A DNA stretch of 7,013 bases from Zoogloeaceae bacterium (GTDB taxonomy: Bacteria; Pseudomonadota; Gammaproteobacteria; Burkholderiales; Rhodocyclaceae): positions 1 through 7,013 of the forward strand of contig JAITDH010000125.1 of the NCBI GenBank assembly GCA_031282665.1, given 5' to 3'. The stretch's first letter is position 1. Each line of letters begins with the position of its first letter. The position numbers and the translations under genes are program-made. A model generated the notes under the pieces. That model was not told where the DNA came from, did no database searches, and was given only the letters and a program-made list of their open reading frames with translations. Positions 5,686 to 7,013 of the stretch are shown here, piece by piece.

Positions 5686-7013
5686 ATGAACGCTTCGCTT
5701 TCCTCCGCCCCGCAAACCGTCTATTTGAAGGACTACACGCCGCCGGCCTATCTCGTCGAGACGGTGGCGCTGGACGTGGATTTCCAGAAGGAAGGCGAGG
5801 AAACCGTCGCCTTCGTCAGCGCGGAGATCGCTTTCCGGCAAAACCCCGCGTATCCCGGCGAAACGGGCGTGCTGACCCTGAACGGCGAGGAACTGGAAAC
5901 CCTTTCGTTCCAGGTGGGCGGGCAGGAGGCGCAAGCCGAAGAAATGGAGGGAGCGGAAGAAACGCGCACGCTGCGAGGCCTGCCCGGCAGCTTCGTCCTG
6001 AAAACCAGGGTGCGCATCCATCCGGACAGGAATACCCGTCTTTCCGGCCTTTACCGTTCCCGCGACGGCTATTTCACCCAATGCGAGGCCGAGGGCTTCC
6101 GGCGCATCACCTGGTTTCCCGACCGGCCGGACGTGATGGCGCGCTTCACCGTGACCCTGCGGGCGGAAAAGGCCGATTTTCCCGTCCTGCTTTCCAACGG
6201 CAACCGCGTCGACGCGGGCGAGGATGCCGATGGGCGTCATTACGCCACCTGGCTCGATCCCTTCAAGAAGCCCTGCTACCTGTTCGCGCTGGTCGCCGCC
6301 CGGCTCGACGCGCGGCGGGATGCCTTCATCACCGCCAGCGGCCGCAAGGTGGATCTGTCGATCTACGTGGAACCCGGCAAGCTCGACCAGTGCGAATACG
6401 CCATGCAAGCCCTGCAAAAGGCGATGCGCTGGGATGAGGAACGCTTCGGCCTGGAATGCGACCTCGACCAGTACATGATCGTGGCGGTCGGCGATTTCAA
6501 CATGGGCGCGATGGAGAACAAGGGCCTCAACATCTTCAACACCAAATACGTGCTGGCGCGGCCCGACGTGGCGACGGACGCGGATTTCGAAGGCATCGAC
6601 CGGGTCGTGGCGCACGAATATTTCCACAACTGGACGGGCAACCGCGTCACCTGCCGCGACTGGTTCCAGTTGTCGCTCAAGGAAGGGCTGACGGTCTTCC
6701 GCGACCAGGAATTCGGCGCGGACGCGCACAACCCGGACACCGCCCGCCTGCGCGAAGTGCGCGCCCTGCGCGCCGCGCAGTTCCCCGAGGACGCCGGGCC
6801 GATGGCGCATCCGGTGCGGCCGGATTCCTACATGGAGATCAACAATTTCTACACCGCCACCGTCTATGAAAAAGGCGCGGAAGTCGTCCGCATGATCCAG
6901 ACCTTGATCGGGCGCGACGCCTTTCGCGCCGGGATGGAAACCTATTTCGCGCGGCACGACGGCGAGGCCGTGACCTGCGAGGATTTCGTCGCGGCGATGG
7001 CCGACGCTTCCGA
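5686..7013 (+). CDS. pepN: Aminopeptidase N (M1 zinc metallopeptidase), N-terminal half
   Basis: The gene runs off the window after 442 codons; E. coli PepN has about 870 residues. It is a cytoplasmic zinc aminopeptidase that removes N-terminal residues from peptides downstream of the ATP-dependent proteases. The N-terminus (MNASLSSAPQTVYLKDYTPPAYLV) begins the beta-rich domain of bacterial PepN. The substrate-recognition GAMEN motif is at 274-278. The zinc site is His310-Glu311-Tyr-Phe-His314 with Glu333 as third ligand in LSLKEGLTVF. Catalytic Tyr394 lies in TATVYEKGAEVV. All are offset by 13 from E. coli (His297, His301, Glu320, Tyr381), so the catalytic core looks intact. No Shine-Dalgarno sequence precedes the ATG; the leader is pyrimidine-rich, and the terminator of the previous gene ends only 32 bases upstream. 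Confidence 0.97.
   Translation, partial: MNASLSSAPQTVYLKDYTPPAYLVETVALDVDFQKEGEETVAFVSAEIAFRQNPAYPGETGVLTLNGEELETLSFQVGGQEAQAEEMEGAEETRTLRGLPGSFVLKTRVRIHPDRNTRLSGLYRSRDGYFTQCEAEGFRRITWFPDRPDVMARFTVTLRAEKADFPVLLSNGNRVDAGEDADGRHYATWLDPFKKPCYLFALVAARLDARRDAFITASGRKVDLSIYVEPGKLDQCEYAMQALQKAMRWDEERFGLECDLDQYMIVAVGDFNMGAMENKGLNIFNTKYVLARPDVATDADFEGIDRVVAHEYFHNWTGNRVTCRDWFQLSLKEGLTVFRDQEFGADAHNPDTARLREVRALRAAQFPEDAGPMAHPVRPDSYMEINNFYTATVYEKGAEVVRMIQTLIGRDAFRAGMETYFARHDGEAVTCEDFVAAMADAS

Noticed and set aside
5659..6957. 432-codon minus-strand ORF antisense to pepN
   Set aside because: It is a shadow of pepN, whose GAMEN, HEXXH and catalytic Tyr are intact on the plus strand.

Overview
The window looks like a GC-rich betaproteobacterial chromosome segment, possibly from the Rhodocyclales or Nitrosomonadales. 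This is inferred from the protein families, GC content above roughly 60% and gene neighbourhood, without any database search. It carries mainly housekeeping genes: a Bcp peroxiredoxin (5' part only), a transmembrane chemoreceptor, a small unrecognised gene, hemB, engB, a dihaem cytochrome c4, and the first half of pepN. No phage, transposase, CRISPR array, defence cassette, tRNA or rRNA is visible.

Layout: bcp runs leftward out of the window (1-181). A 251-base intergenic region separates it from a rightward chemoreceptor (433-2460). A short convergent gap with two hairpin-forming repeats (2461-2576) follows. The leftward cluster engB-hemB-small gene (4654 down to 2577) is tightly packed, with gaps of 30 and 2 bases, and is probably one operon. 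A 271-base divergent region (4655-4925) separates it from rightward cytochrome c4 (4926-5588). A strong intrinsic terminator (5618-5653) follows, then pepN (5686 to the window end).

Functionally, hemB makes porphobilinogen for haem and cytochrome c4 carries two covalent haems, so haem synthesis and a haem user sit back to back. EngB is a ribosome-assembly GTPase. Bcp removes peroxides, PepN trims peptides, and the receptor probably senses a small molecule through a periplasmic double Cache domain.

The most unusual signal is non-coding. Both divergent promoter regions (205-323 and 4660-4848) hold copies of the same composite element. Each has a shared 47-base bipartite core that aligns without gaps, flanked by degenerate 7-base tandem units that point inward from both sides. 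It resembles the heptanucleotide STRR repeats described in cyanobacteria, but here it occupies divergent promoter regions of an apparent betaproteobacterium.
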